Source of the DNA: Flavonifractor avicola
GTDB taxonomy: Bacteria; Bacillota; Clostridia; Oscillospirales; Oscillospiraceae
Direction: 5' to 3'
DNA: 13,458 nucleotides
NCBI GenBank assembly: GCA_019116915.1
Contig: DXAS01000166.1
Span: 1 to 13,458, forward strand
Shown here: in pieces, positions 6,743 to 12,404 of the stretch
Layout: each line of letters starts with the position of its first letter
Position numbering within the stretch: position 1 is the first letter of the stretch
Program-made: the position numbers and the translations under genes
Notes under the pieces: model-generated
What the model saw: only the letters and a program-made list of their open reading frames with translations
What the model was told of the DNA's origin: nothing
Database searches by the model: none

Positions 6743-7495
6743 TTATTCCAGATCCAGCTCCACCGGGCAGTGGTCGCTGCCGGTGACGTCGGCATGGATG
6801 ATCTGGTCCTTCACCCGGGGCAGCAGACGCTCCGACACGATGAAGTAGTCGATGCGCCACCCGGCGTTGTTCTTCCGGGCGTTGAAGCGGTAGCTCCACC
6901 AGGTATAGGCCCCGGTCTTGTCCGGGTAGAGGGCCCGGAAGCTGTCGGCAAAACCGCTCTGCAGCAGGGTAGTCATCTTGCCCCGCTCCTGGTCGGAGAA
7001 GCCTGCGTTGCCCCGGTTGGTCTTGGGGTTTTTCAGGTCAATCTCCTCATGGGCCACGTTCAAATCGCCGCACAACACCACCGGCTTCTTCTGGTCCAGG
7101 GTCATCAGGTAGGCCCGGAAATCGTCCTCCCACTGCATCCGGTAGTCGATGCGGGCCAGCCCCTCCTTGGCGTTGGGGGTGTAACAGCACACCAGATAGA
7201 AGTCCTCATACTCCGCCGTGATCACCCGGCCCTCGGTGTCGTGCTCCGGGATACCCAGGCCGTAGGTCACGGCCAGAGGCTCGGTTTTGGTGATGAGGGC
7301 GGTGCCGGAGTAGCCTTTCTTCTCGGCGCTGTTCCAGTAGATGTGGTAGCCCGGCAGGTCCAGCTCGATCTGGTGGGGCTGGAGCTTGGTCTCCTGGAGG
7401 CAGACGGCGTCAGCGTCCATCTCCTTGAAGAAGTCCAGAAAGCCCTTGCCCAGGCAGGCCCGCAGGCCGTTGACGTTCCAGGTGATCAGCTTCAT
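6743..7495 (-). CDS. Exodeoxyribonuclease III / AP endonuclease (ExoA type)
   Basis: This 250-residue enzyme cuts DNA 5' of abasic sites and has 3' phosphatase and 3'-5' exonuclease activity in base-excision repair. All catalytic motifs are present: NVNGLR (N7), CLQETK (E35), YTPNAK (Y105), CGDLNVAHEEIDL (D144, N146), GFSDQERGKM (166-174), and TGSDHCPVELDL with D241 and H242. It lacks any extra domain. ATG 7495 lies seven bases after GGAGG, and its first bases overlap the DUF6440 stop as ATGA, so it is translationally coupled. A longer frame (to 7516) runs back through the ribosome binding site and is rejected. As last gene of the lexA operon it should be induced by DNA damage, which is unusual for this otherwise housekeeping enzyme. 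The gene could be called exoA or xthA. Confidence 0.95.
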   Translation of the reverse strand: MKLITWNVNGLRACLGKGFLDFFKEMDADAVCLQETKLQPHQIELDLPGYHIYWNSAEKKGYSGTALITKTEPLAVTYGLGIPEHDTEGRVITAEYEDFYLVCCYTPNAKEGLARIDYRMQWEDDFRAYLMTLDQKKPVVLCGDLNVAHEEIDLKNPKTNRGNAGFSDQERGKMTTLLQSGFADSFRALYPDKTGAYTWWSYRFNARKNNAGWRIDYFIVSERLLPRVKDQIIHADVTGSDHCPVELDLE

Positions 7496-7677
7496 TCCCA
7501 GTCCTCCGCCTTCCATTTCATGGGTTTTCCGTCGCTGTCCAGCAGCGGGGTGATACCGCCGGCATATCCGTCGTGCATCTCCAGGTAGAGCATACCGGTC
7601 TTGGTATCCAGCAGAACCCGGGTGGCATCGGCCACACCCTGGGTGTAGATCACCTGAAAGCGCTTATCCTTTCCCAT
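7492..7677 (-). CDS. DUF6440 family small protein
   Basis: A 61-residue protein of unknown function: MGKDKRFQVIYTQ, LLDTKTGMLYLEMHDGYAGG (22-41), ITPLLDSDGKP (42-52). The pattern of RF, D-x-x-T-G-x-x-Y and GYAGG-x-TPLLD-x-x-G-KP fits what I recall as DUF6440, a small single-domain family of Firmicutes. It is predicted to be a compact beta-rich soluble protein with no Cys and no catalytic motif. ATG 7677 is seven bases after AAAGGAG; the GTG at 7683 is only one base from it and is rejected. It is 12 bases downstream of the two-TM gene, and its stop overlaps the exonuclease III start by four bases. Its place inside a LexA-led operon suggests a damage-linked role, but that is inference. Confidence 0.82.
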   Translation of the reverse strand: MGKDKRFQVIYTQGVADATRVLLDTKTGMLYLEMHDGYAGGITPLLDSDGKPMKWKAEDWE

Positions 7678-7689
7678 AGACACGCTCCT

Positions 7690-7920
7690 TTATTCCTTTC
7701 GCATCTCACCCTCCAGATGGGGGAGGAATTTCAGCATAATGGGCAGATAGGTGGCCACAAAGACCACCACCGCCCCAAGAGCCGCCCATTTCCGCAGCTT
7801 TTTGGGAGCGGCCAGGCCCAGCATGACCCCGGCGGCGCACAGGTACAGCTTCACCAGGGCCAGGTCCTTCCAGTTCATTTTGGCGATATAAGCATCGGCG
7901 GCAGAAAACAGTTTTTTCAT
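7690..7920 (-). CDS. Small two-TM membrane protein in the lexA operon
   Basis: A 76-residue protein with an amphipathic start (MKKLFSAADAYIAKMNWKDL), two TM helices (about 20-38 and 45-66), a basic turn between them (PKKLRK, 39-44) and a short charged tail. The basic loop predicts that the loop is cytoplasmic and both ends face out, or a re-entrant hairpin. Similar small clostridial proteins are, as I recall, sometimes labelled 'permease of phosphate ABC transporter', which this length cannot support. No function is known to me. ATG 7920 lies six bases after GGAGGG, and its first bases overlap the ogt stop as ATGA. An in-frame upstream start at 7947 lies within the end of ogt, before the ribosome binding site, and is rejected. 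Confidence 0.78.
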   Translation of the reverse strand: MKKLFSAADAYIAKMNWKDLALVKLYLCAAGVMLGLAAPKKLRKWAALGAVVVFVATYLPIMLKFLPHLEGEMRKE

Positions 7921-8372
7921 AAGATTCCCTCCAGCCGCAGCAGCCATTCCTTCAATTCCAGCCCACCCCCGTAGCCGGTAAGGGTCCCGTTGGCCCCCAC
8001 CACCCGGTGGCAGGGCAAAAGGATGGGCAGGGGATTGCGGTGGTTGGCCTGGCCCACCGCCCGGCTCCCCTTAGGACAGCCCACCCGGCGGGCCAGCTCC
8101 CCATAGGTGATGGTCTGCCCGTAGGGGATGTCCGCCAGGGCGGACCACACCTTGCGCTGAAAAGGGGTACCCTGTGGGGCAAGGGGCAGGTCAAAGTCCC
8201 GCCGTTCCCCCGCCAGATAGGCCAGCAGCTCCTCCTTGCCTCGGGCGAGCAGGGGCGTCTCCTCCCCCACCGGAGACATGGGGGAATTGGGCAAATACAG
8301 GGCGGTAAGCCCGCCCCCCTCCTCCTCCAGCGCCATAGGTCCCACGGGGGTATCAAAGACCACCCGGTTCAT
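7917..8372 (-). CDS. ogt: Methylated-DNA--protein-cysteine S-methyltransferase
   Basis: This 151-residue suicide repair protein moves the alkyl group from O6-alkylguanine (and O4-alkylthymine) to its own cysteine. The C-terminal domain has FQRKVWSALADIPYGQTITYGELA (71-94), SRAVGQANHRNP (103-114) with the base-flipping arginine R104, and LLPCHRVVG (119-126) with acceptor C121. The N-terminal RNase-H-like domain (about 1-65) is present but short, as in Ogt-type proteins; there is no AdaA-type regulatory domain. ATG 8372 is separated by one base from the lexA stop (TGAGATG), with no strong ribosome binding site, so translation is probably coupled to lexA. A longer frame to 8471 runs antiframe through lexA and is rejected. 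DNA-damage control through LexA, not the Ada response, is the likely regulation. Confidence 0.94.
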   Translation of the reverse strand: MNRVVFDTPVGPMALEEEGGGLTALYLPNSPMSPVGEETPLLARGKEELLAYLAGERRDFDLPLAPQGTPFQRKVWSALADIPYGQTITYGELARRVGCPKGSRAVGQANHRNPLPILLPCHRVVGANGTLTGYGGGLELKEWLLRLEGIL

Positions 8373-8373
8373 C

Positions 8374-8973
8374 TCAGTACCGCCGCACCACGGCGGTAAC
8401 CTTGCCCAGGATGGCGCATCCTTCGCCGTCGATGGGCTCGTAGTCCGGGTTCTCGGGCATGAGCCACACATGGCCGTCCTTCCGGCGGAGGGTCTTCACC
8501 GTAGCCTCGTCCTCAAAGAGGGCCACCACGATCTCCCCGCTGTGGGCATCGGCCTGCTGGTGGACAATCACCAGGTCCCCGGGCAGGATACCGGCATACT
8601 TCATGGACTCCCCCCGCACCTTCAGGGCAAAATACTCCCCGGGCCGCCCGCCGGTGTCAAAAGTCAGATAGTCCTCGATGCACTCCTGGGCCAGGATGGG
8701 CGACCCGGCGGCCACGCTGCCCACCACCGGCACCTTGTCCTCCGGGACTGCCGGAGTCTCCGGCTGGGCCACGGTGATGGAGCGGGTCTTACCCTCCGCC
8801 TTGGTGATGAGGCCCGCCGACTCCAGCCCCTTCAGGTGGAAGTGGACGGTGGAGGGGGATTTCAGCCCCACATAGGCCCCGATCTCCCGGACGGAGGGGG
8901 GATAGCCGTGTTCCGCCGAGAAAGAAATGATATAATCGTAGATCTGCTGCTGTTTGGGTGAAAGCGCCTTCAT
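8374..8973 (-). CDS. lexA: LexA repressor of the SOS response
   Basis: This 199-residue repressor and self-cleaving serine peptidase is inactivated when RecA filaments form on damaged DNA. The N-terminal winged helix-turn-helix (about 1-65) reads SPKQQQIYDYI, GYPPSVREIGAYVGLKSPSTVHFHLKGL. The C-terminal domain carries the Ala-Gly scissile bond at A89-G90 (GSVAAGSP), catalytic S123 (VRGESMKYAGI) and K160 (EDEATVKTL). Length and order are standard for Firmicutes. ATG 8973 lies seven bases after AAAGGAGG; an in-frame start at 9036 would lie inside the SOS box/-35 and is rejected. It heads an operon with ogt, a two-TM protein, a DUF6440 protein and exonuclease III, and a SOS box in its own promoter indicates autorepression of the whole unit. 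Confidence 0.97.
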   Translation of the reverse strand: MKALSPKQQQIYDYIISFSAEHGYPPSVREIGAYVGLKSPSTVHFHLKGLESAGLITKAEGKTRSITVAQPETPAVPEDKVPVVGSVAAGSPILAQECIEDYLTFDTGGRPGEYFALKVRGESMKYAGILPGDLVIVHQQADAHSGEIVVALFEDEATVKTLRRKDGHVWLMPENPDYEPIDGEGCAILGKVTAVVRRY

Positions 8974-9007
8974 GGCAGACCCTCCTTTGTCAAGTTCGTC
9001 CGGTTTC

Positions 9008-9036
9008 AGTATACCATACTTCCTCCAGCATTGCAA
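9008..9036 (-). promoter_or_regulatory. Promoter of the lexA repair operon
   Basis: On the minus strand, TTGCAA (9031-9036), a 17-base spacer and TATACT (9008-9013) are present. The spacer ends TGG, so this is an extended -10 (TGnTATACT). The start near 9001 gives a leader of about 28 bases. The LexA box overlaps the -35. Confidence 0.83.
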
Positions 9037-9046
9037 ACATTTGTTC
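9035..9046 (-). promoter_or_regulatory. LexA (SOS) box
   Basis: The minus strand reads GAACAAATGTTT, within AGAACAAATGTTTG. It matches 12 of 14 positions of the Gram-positive SOS box CGAACRNRYGTTYC as I recall it. It overlaps two bases of the -35 hexamer and extends upstream, so bound LexA would exclude RNA polymerase. No second copy was noticed nearby. Confidence 0.85.
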
Positions 9047-9080
9047 TAAAATCCCCCATTTTTTCCGCGCAGGCAGCCAC

Positions 9081-9094
9081 CTGTGGAGCCACAG
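9081..9094. repeat. Short dyad upstream of the LytTR promoter
   Basis: CTGTGG-ag-CCACAG is a perfect 6-bp inverted repeat with a two-base centre. It lies 21 bases upstream of the predicted -35 of the LytTR gene and 34 bases beyond the SOS box. It could be a regulator site serving either divergent gene; nothing identifies the protein. Confidence 0.5.
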
Positions 9095-9115
9095 CGACCA
9101 TCTGTAAAAAATACG

Positions 9116-9144
9116 TTGCGTACTGCCTGTCCGCTCTTTATAAT
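9116..9144 (+). promoter_or_regulatory. Promoter of the LytTR-DUF3021 operon
   Basis: TTGCGT (9116-9121), a 17-base spacer and a perfect TATAAT (9139-9144) predict a start near 9151 and a leader of about 22 bases. The -35 is weak. TACGTTGCG (9112-9120), which overlaps it, resembles one half of a LytTR-type binding repeat, a hint of autoregulation. Confidence 0.7.
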
Positions 9145-9172
9145 GGCATCACCACAGGAAGAGGTGACCGAT

Positions 9173-9613
9173 ATGCAAGTGGAAGTGAACATCGACGAGA
9201 CCTATACCCGGCCCAAGGCGGTAATCCTCACCGCCGCTCTCACCGACGAGGTTCGGCAGGCGGTGGAGTTCCTCTCCCACGCCGACGCCCCTCCGATCAC
9301 CGGTTATCAGGGCGGGACCGTCCGGCTCCTGGACCCGGCGGAGCTGATCCGGGTGTACGCCAGCGCCGGGAAGGTGCTGGCCGCCACCGAGCGGGGGGAA
9401 TACACCCTCCGTCTGCGGCTGTACGAGGCGGAGGCGCGGCTGGACCCCCATCTCTTTGTACGCATTTCCAACTCGGAACTCATCCATCTGAAAAAAGTGC
9501 AGAGCTTTGATCTGAGCCTGACCGGCACCATCCGGGTAAAGCTGTCCGACGGCACGGTCACCTATGTCTCCCGGCGATATGTATCAAAGCTGAAAAAACA
9601 ACTTGGTCTGTGA
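9173..9613 (+). CDS. LytTR-family DNA-binding regulator
   Basis: A 146-residue stand-alone LytTR protein with no receiver domain. Residues 1-40 form a short N-terminal segment. The LytTR domain (about 45-146) follows the family: YQGGTVRLLDPAELIRVYASAGKVLAAT, EYTLRLRLYEAEARLDPHLFVRISNSELIHLKKVQSFD, TIRVKLSDGTVTYVSRRYVSKLKKQLG. The RLDPHLFVRISNSELIHLKKV segment is the hallmark 'F-x-R-x-(H/N)-x-S-x-x-(V/I)-N' region. ATG 9173 is six bases after AGAGGTG (9160-9166); a longer in-frame start at 9083 precedes the promoter and is rejected. It is ten bases upstream of the DUF3021 gene, which makes a LytTR regulatory system as known from streptococci (HdrRM, BrsRM), where the membrane partner holds the regulator inactive. 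Target genes are not evident, beyond possible autoregulation. Confidence 0.92.
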   Translation: MQVEVNIDETYTRPKAVILTAALTDEVRQAVEFLSHADAPPITGYQGGTVRLLDPAELIRVYASAGKVLAATERGEYTLRLRLYEAEARLDPHLFVRISNSELIHLKKVQSFDLSLTGTIRVKLSDGTVTYVSRRYVSKLKKQLGL

Positions 9614-9623
9614 GGTGAACCGT

Positions 9624-10091
9624 ATGAAAAAAGAGTTGCTTTTGCGGGGGTTGCTGGGCATTCCTCTGGGGATCGCCATCGGGCATCTCATCACCGTTTT
9701 TTCCTCCCTGTTTTGGGGAACCGGCGCCTTTTATCCCTGTATGCCCGCCTTCGCGGCCCAGGTGGGGAGTGAGGCCCAGGCGGTCCTGCTCCAGACCGCC
9801 CTGTGCGGTCTGGTGGGCTTCGGTTTTGCCGCCGGCTCCGTGCTGTGGGAGCTGGAGCGGTGGAGTCTGGCCCGGCAGACTGCCGTCTATTTCCTGCTGG
9901 GGGCCGCCCTGCTGATCCCCACCGCTTACGTCTGTCACTGGATGGAGCGCAGTGCGGCGGGCATACTGGCCTATCTGGTCATTTTTACGGTGATTTTTTT
10001 CCTGATCTGGATCATTCGGTACCTTCTGGCCCTGCGCAGCGTCAAAAAGCTGAACGCCGCCCTGGGGCACGGAGATCAGAGCGGTTCCTGA
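9624..10091 (+). CDS. DUF3021 four-TM membrane protein (probable partner of the LytTR regulator)
   Basis: This 155-residue membrane protein has four predicted TM helices (about 8-30, 55-76, 87-106 and 111-136) and a basic cytoplasmic C-terminal tail (RSVKKLN). Small four-TM DUF3021 proteins are regularly encoded right after stand-alone LytTR regulators; in studied streptococcal systems the membrane partner antagonises the regulator. ATG 9624 is six bases after TGAGGTG (9611-9617); the ATG lies ten bases after the LytTR stop. The 3' end overlaps the end of the convergent MerR gene by 16 bases (10076-10091), and no terminator is visible for either. The assignment to DUF3021 is from topology, sequence style and context. 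The inhibitory role is inferred. Confidence 0.86.
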   Translation: MKKELLLRGLLGIPLGIAIGHLITVFSSLFWGTGAFYPCMPAFAAQVGSEAQAVLLQTALCGLVGFGFAAGSVLWELERWSLARQTAVYFLLGAALLIPTAYVCHWMERSAAGILAYLVIFTVIFFLIWIIRYLLALRSVKKLNAALGHGDQSGS

Positions 10092-10927
10092 GCCCTTCCT
10101 CCCCCGGTCTGCTCAACAAACACCGACAGCCGCAGCAGGTACTGGTCGTAGCCCTTGCCCGCCAGCTCGTCCAGCAGCACATCCTCCCAGAACAGCTCTC
10201 CCAGGGTCATTCCGCAGGTCTGGGCCCAGTCCAGCAGCCGCTGGTAGCCCTCCCGCACGGTGTCGAAGCTGCCGGCGTGGAAGTAGGTCAAATAGCGTCC
10301 CGCCGGGGCGGTGAGCATCTGCACCCCCCGGATTGGTCTGTCCACCTGGGTATAGCAGTAGGTATAACCCTCCCAGTCTCCCCGCCGGGTAGCCTCCACC
10401 GGCAGGATGGCCCCCAGGGCGTAGGGGCTGGCCACCTGATGGGCCTCGCAGTATTCCAGGTGGCGGGCCAGAATACGGGCATATTTGCCCGCGTCGGTAA
10501 TGCCGGGGGCGGCGGTGGCCACATACCACCGCTGGGGCCACTCCTCCAACCTTACCTCGCCGGGCTGGACGGCCAGAGCCTGCCGGGTCAGCTCTGCTTT
10601 CCGCCGGATCAGGGTCCGCAGCCGCCGCAGCCGGGACAGCTTCTCCGTCAGGGCGGCCTCCTCCTCCTTCAGCAGCTCCAGCAGGGTCTCCGGGCTGCGC
10701 CGGTCCAGGTAGGCCTTGATGTCGGACAGGGGCATCCCCAGTTCCTTGAGGCTGGAAATGACCTGGAACACCTCGATCTGCGCGGGAGCATAGTAGCGGT
10801 AACCGTTCTCCCCCCGGATGGCGGGAGAGAAGATGCCGGTCTCATCGTAGTGAAACAGGGTGTGCTTGGTGACGCCGCACAGGGCCGCAAATTCCCCGGT
10901 GGTAAAGCGCATCTCTGTTTGATCCAT
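10076..10927 (-). CDS. MerR-family regulator with GyrI-like ligand-binding domain
   Basis: This 283-residue regulator is built like BmrR/TipA-type multidrug sensors. Residues 7-75 are the MerR winged helix: FTTGEFAALCGVTKHTLFHYDETGIFSPAIRGENGYRYYAPAQ, then LKELGMPLSDIKAYLD. A long dimerisation helix (about 80-118) follows. Residues about 128-272 form a GyrI-like domain (RWYVATAAPG, YALGAILPVEA, RPIRGVQMLTAPAGRYLTYFHAGSFDTVREGYQRLLDWAQ) that would bind hydrophobic drugs. ATG 10927 lies eight bases after GGGAGG. The frame stays open far upstream, but that part is antisense to the MATE gene and not coding. It is divergent from a MATE pump with a 19-bp-spacer promoter, so it most likely activates efflux when it binds a compound. 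Its end overlaps the DUF3021 gene. Confidence 0.93.
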   Translation of the reverse strand: MDQTEMRFTTGEFAALCGVTKHTLFHYDETGIFSPAIRGENGYRYYAPAQIEVFQVISSLKELGMPLSDIKAYLDRRSPETLLELLKEEEAALTEKLSRLRRLRTLIRRKAELTRQALAVQPGEVRLEEWPQRWYVATAAPGITDAGKYARILARHLEYCEAHQVASPYALGAILPVEATRRGDWEGYTYCYTQVDRPIRGVQMLTAPAGRYLTYFHAGSFDTVREGYQRLLDWAQTCGMTLGELFWEDVLLDELAGKGYDQYLLRLSVFVEQTGGGRAQEPL

Positions 10928-10943
10928 GGCGCAAACCTCCCTC

Positions 10944-10974
10944 TTGACTATCGGGTTACCCGATAGCTTATCAT
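10944..10974 (+). promoter_or_regulatory. MerR-type promoter of the MATE gene
   Basis: TTGACT (10944-10949) and TATCAT (10969-10974) are separated by 19 bases. This is the overlong spacer typical of promoters that MerR proteins activate by twisting the DNA. The start near 10981 gives a leader of about 40 bases. The dyad at 10948-10966 lies in the spacer. Confidence 0.88.
10948..10966. promoter_or_regulatory. MerR operator dyad
   Basis: CTATCGGG-TTA-CCCGATAG is a perfect 8-bp inverted repeat with a three-base centre (19 bp in all), centred in the 19-bp spacer of the MATE promoter. It is the expected binding site of the divergent MerR protein and also lies 20 bases upstream of that protein's start codon, so autoregulation is likely. 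Confidence 0.88.
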
Positions 10975-11020
10975 GTTCAATGCTGTTTGTAAATGCTTTA
11001 GAAAAAAGGAGGCACAGGCT

Positions 11021-12361
11021 ATGAAAAACCGGTTGGATCAGGACTTTACCCTGGGCGGACTGCTCCGCTTTGCCCTGCCCACCACCATCATGATGCTGGT
11101 GACCTCCCTGTACACCATTGTGGACGGGGTGCTCACCTCCCGGCTGGTGGGAGAGAACGCCCTGGCCGCCATCAACATCGCCTATCCCGCTGTCAGCATT
11201 GTGCTGGCGGTGGGTATTATGCTGGGTACCGGCGGCAGCGCCGTGGTATCCCACCGGATGGGCGCGGGGGACCTGGAAGGCGCCCGCCGCACCTTTGGTT
11301 TTCTGACCCTGGCGGCGGTATGCGCCGGAGTGATATTCGCCCTGCTGGCCGTTTTTGGGGCGGAGCCTCTGGCCCGGCTGCTGGGGGCCAGCGATCTGCT
11401 GCTGGCGGACGCCGCCTGCTATCTGCGGATTCTGCTGATGTTTGCCCCCATGGCCATGCTCCAACTGCTCTTTGAGAGCTTTTTTGTGGCGGCGGGCAAG
11501 CCCGGCCTGGGGCTGTGGCTCACCATCGCCGCCGGCGTCACCAACGGCGTGCTGGACTGGCTGTACATGGGGCCTCTGGGCATGGGCATCGCCGGGGCCG
11601 CCGTGGCCACCGTCACCGGCTACTGCATTCCGGCGGTGTGCGGCGTGCTCTTCTTCCTCACCCGGAAGGAGGGGCTGCGCTTCTCCCGCCCCCGGCCCAA
11701 CTGGCGGCTGCTGGGCAAGGCCTGCTTTAACGGCTCTTCTGAGATGGTGACCAACCTGTCCACCGCCGTCACCACCTTTTTCTTCAACGCCATCATGATG
11801 GAACTGCTGGGAGAGCCCGGCGTATCCGCCATCACCATCGTGCTCTACGCCCAGTTCCTGCTGGTGGCCCTGTTCCTGGGCTTCTCCATGGGCGTAGCCC
11901 CGGTGTTCAGCTTCAACCAGGGTGCGGAGCGGTATGACCGGCTGCGCTCCACCTTCCGCCACTGTTCCCGGTTCATCCTGTGCACCGCCGTGGGCATCCT
12001 GGCCGCCGCCCTGCTGCTGGCCCCGGTCATCGTGGGGGTGTTCTCCCCTGCCGGTACCCAGGTCAATGCCCTGGCCCTGGAGGGCTTCCACCTCTTTGCT
12101 CCCTCCTTCCTCTTCGCCGGGGTAAACATCTTTGCCTCCGCCCTCTTCACCGCTCTGTCCGACGGGCGGACCTCCGCCATTATCTCCTTCGCCCGCACCT
12201 TCGGCTTCCTCATGGCCGGGCTGCTCCTGCTGCCCCGGGTGCTGGGAGTCACCGGCGTATGGATCGCGGTGCCGGTGGCAGAGGCTGTCTCCTGCCTGCT
12301 GTCCATCGGTTTTCTGTGGCACTACCGGACCAAATTCGGCTACGGGGCCATCCCAGCCTGA
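11021..12361 (+). CDS. MATE family efflux transporter (MepA-like)
   Basis: This 446-residue inner-membrane antiporter is predicted to export cationic drugs or metabolites in exchange for Na+ or H+. It has about 12 hydrophobic helices in two halves. The first half includes FALPTTIMMLVTSLYTIVDGVLTSRLVGENALAAINIAYP; it continues with GTGGSAVVSHRMGAGDLEGARRTF, a conserved MATE loop. The second half opens near residue 235 with GSSEMVTNLSTAVTTFFFN and includes the conserved VAPVFSFNQGAERYDRLRSTF. Length is normal for the MepA/DinF-like branch. ATG 11021 is eight bases after AAAAGGAGG (11004-11012); an in-frame ATG at 10973 lies in the promoter and is rejected. It is under the divergent MerR regulator and ends at a hairpin terminator. 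The substrate cannot be told from sequence. Confidence 0.95.
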   Translation: MKNRLDQDFTLGGLLRFALPTTIMMLVTSLYTIVDGVLTSRLVGENALAAINIAYPAVSIVLAVGIMLGTGGSAVVSHRMGAGDLEGARRTFGFLTLAAVCAGVIFALLAVFGAEPLARLLGASDLLLADAACYLRILLMFAPMAMLQLLFESFFVAAGKPGLGLWLTIAAGVTNGVLDWLYMGPLGMGIAGAAVATVTGYCIPAVCGVLFFLTRKEGLRFSRPRPNWRLLGKACFNGSSEMVTNLSTAVTTFFFNAIMMELLGEPGVSAITIVLYAQFLLVALFLGFSMGVAPVFSFNQGAERYDRLRSTFRHCSRFILCTAVGILAAALLLAPVIVGVFSPAGTQVNALALEGFHLFAPSFLFAGVNIFASALFTALSDGRTSAIISFARTFGFLMAGLLLLPRVLGVTGVWIAVPVAEAVSCLLSIGFLWHYRTKFGYGAIPA

Positions 12362-12363
12362 CA

Positions 12364-12404
12364 ACAAAGGCCGCCCAATCGGGCGGCCTTTGTTTCTGTC
12401 GTTT
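12364..12404. terminator. Rho-independent terminator between the MATE and beta-CASP genes
   Basis: A perfect 13-bp stem pairs 12364-12376 with 12381-12393 around an AATC loop, followed by TTCTGTCGTTT. The U-tract is broken but the stem is strong and GC-rich. It lies between two convergent stops (12361 on +, 12403 on -) and probably serves both. Confidence 0.83.

Noticed and set aside
7690..7920. Two-TM protein as a phosphate ABC transporter permease
   Set aside because: At 76 residues with two helices it cannot be a transporter permease; such a label would be a misannotation.
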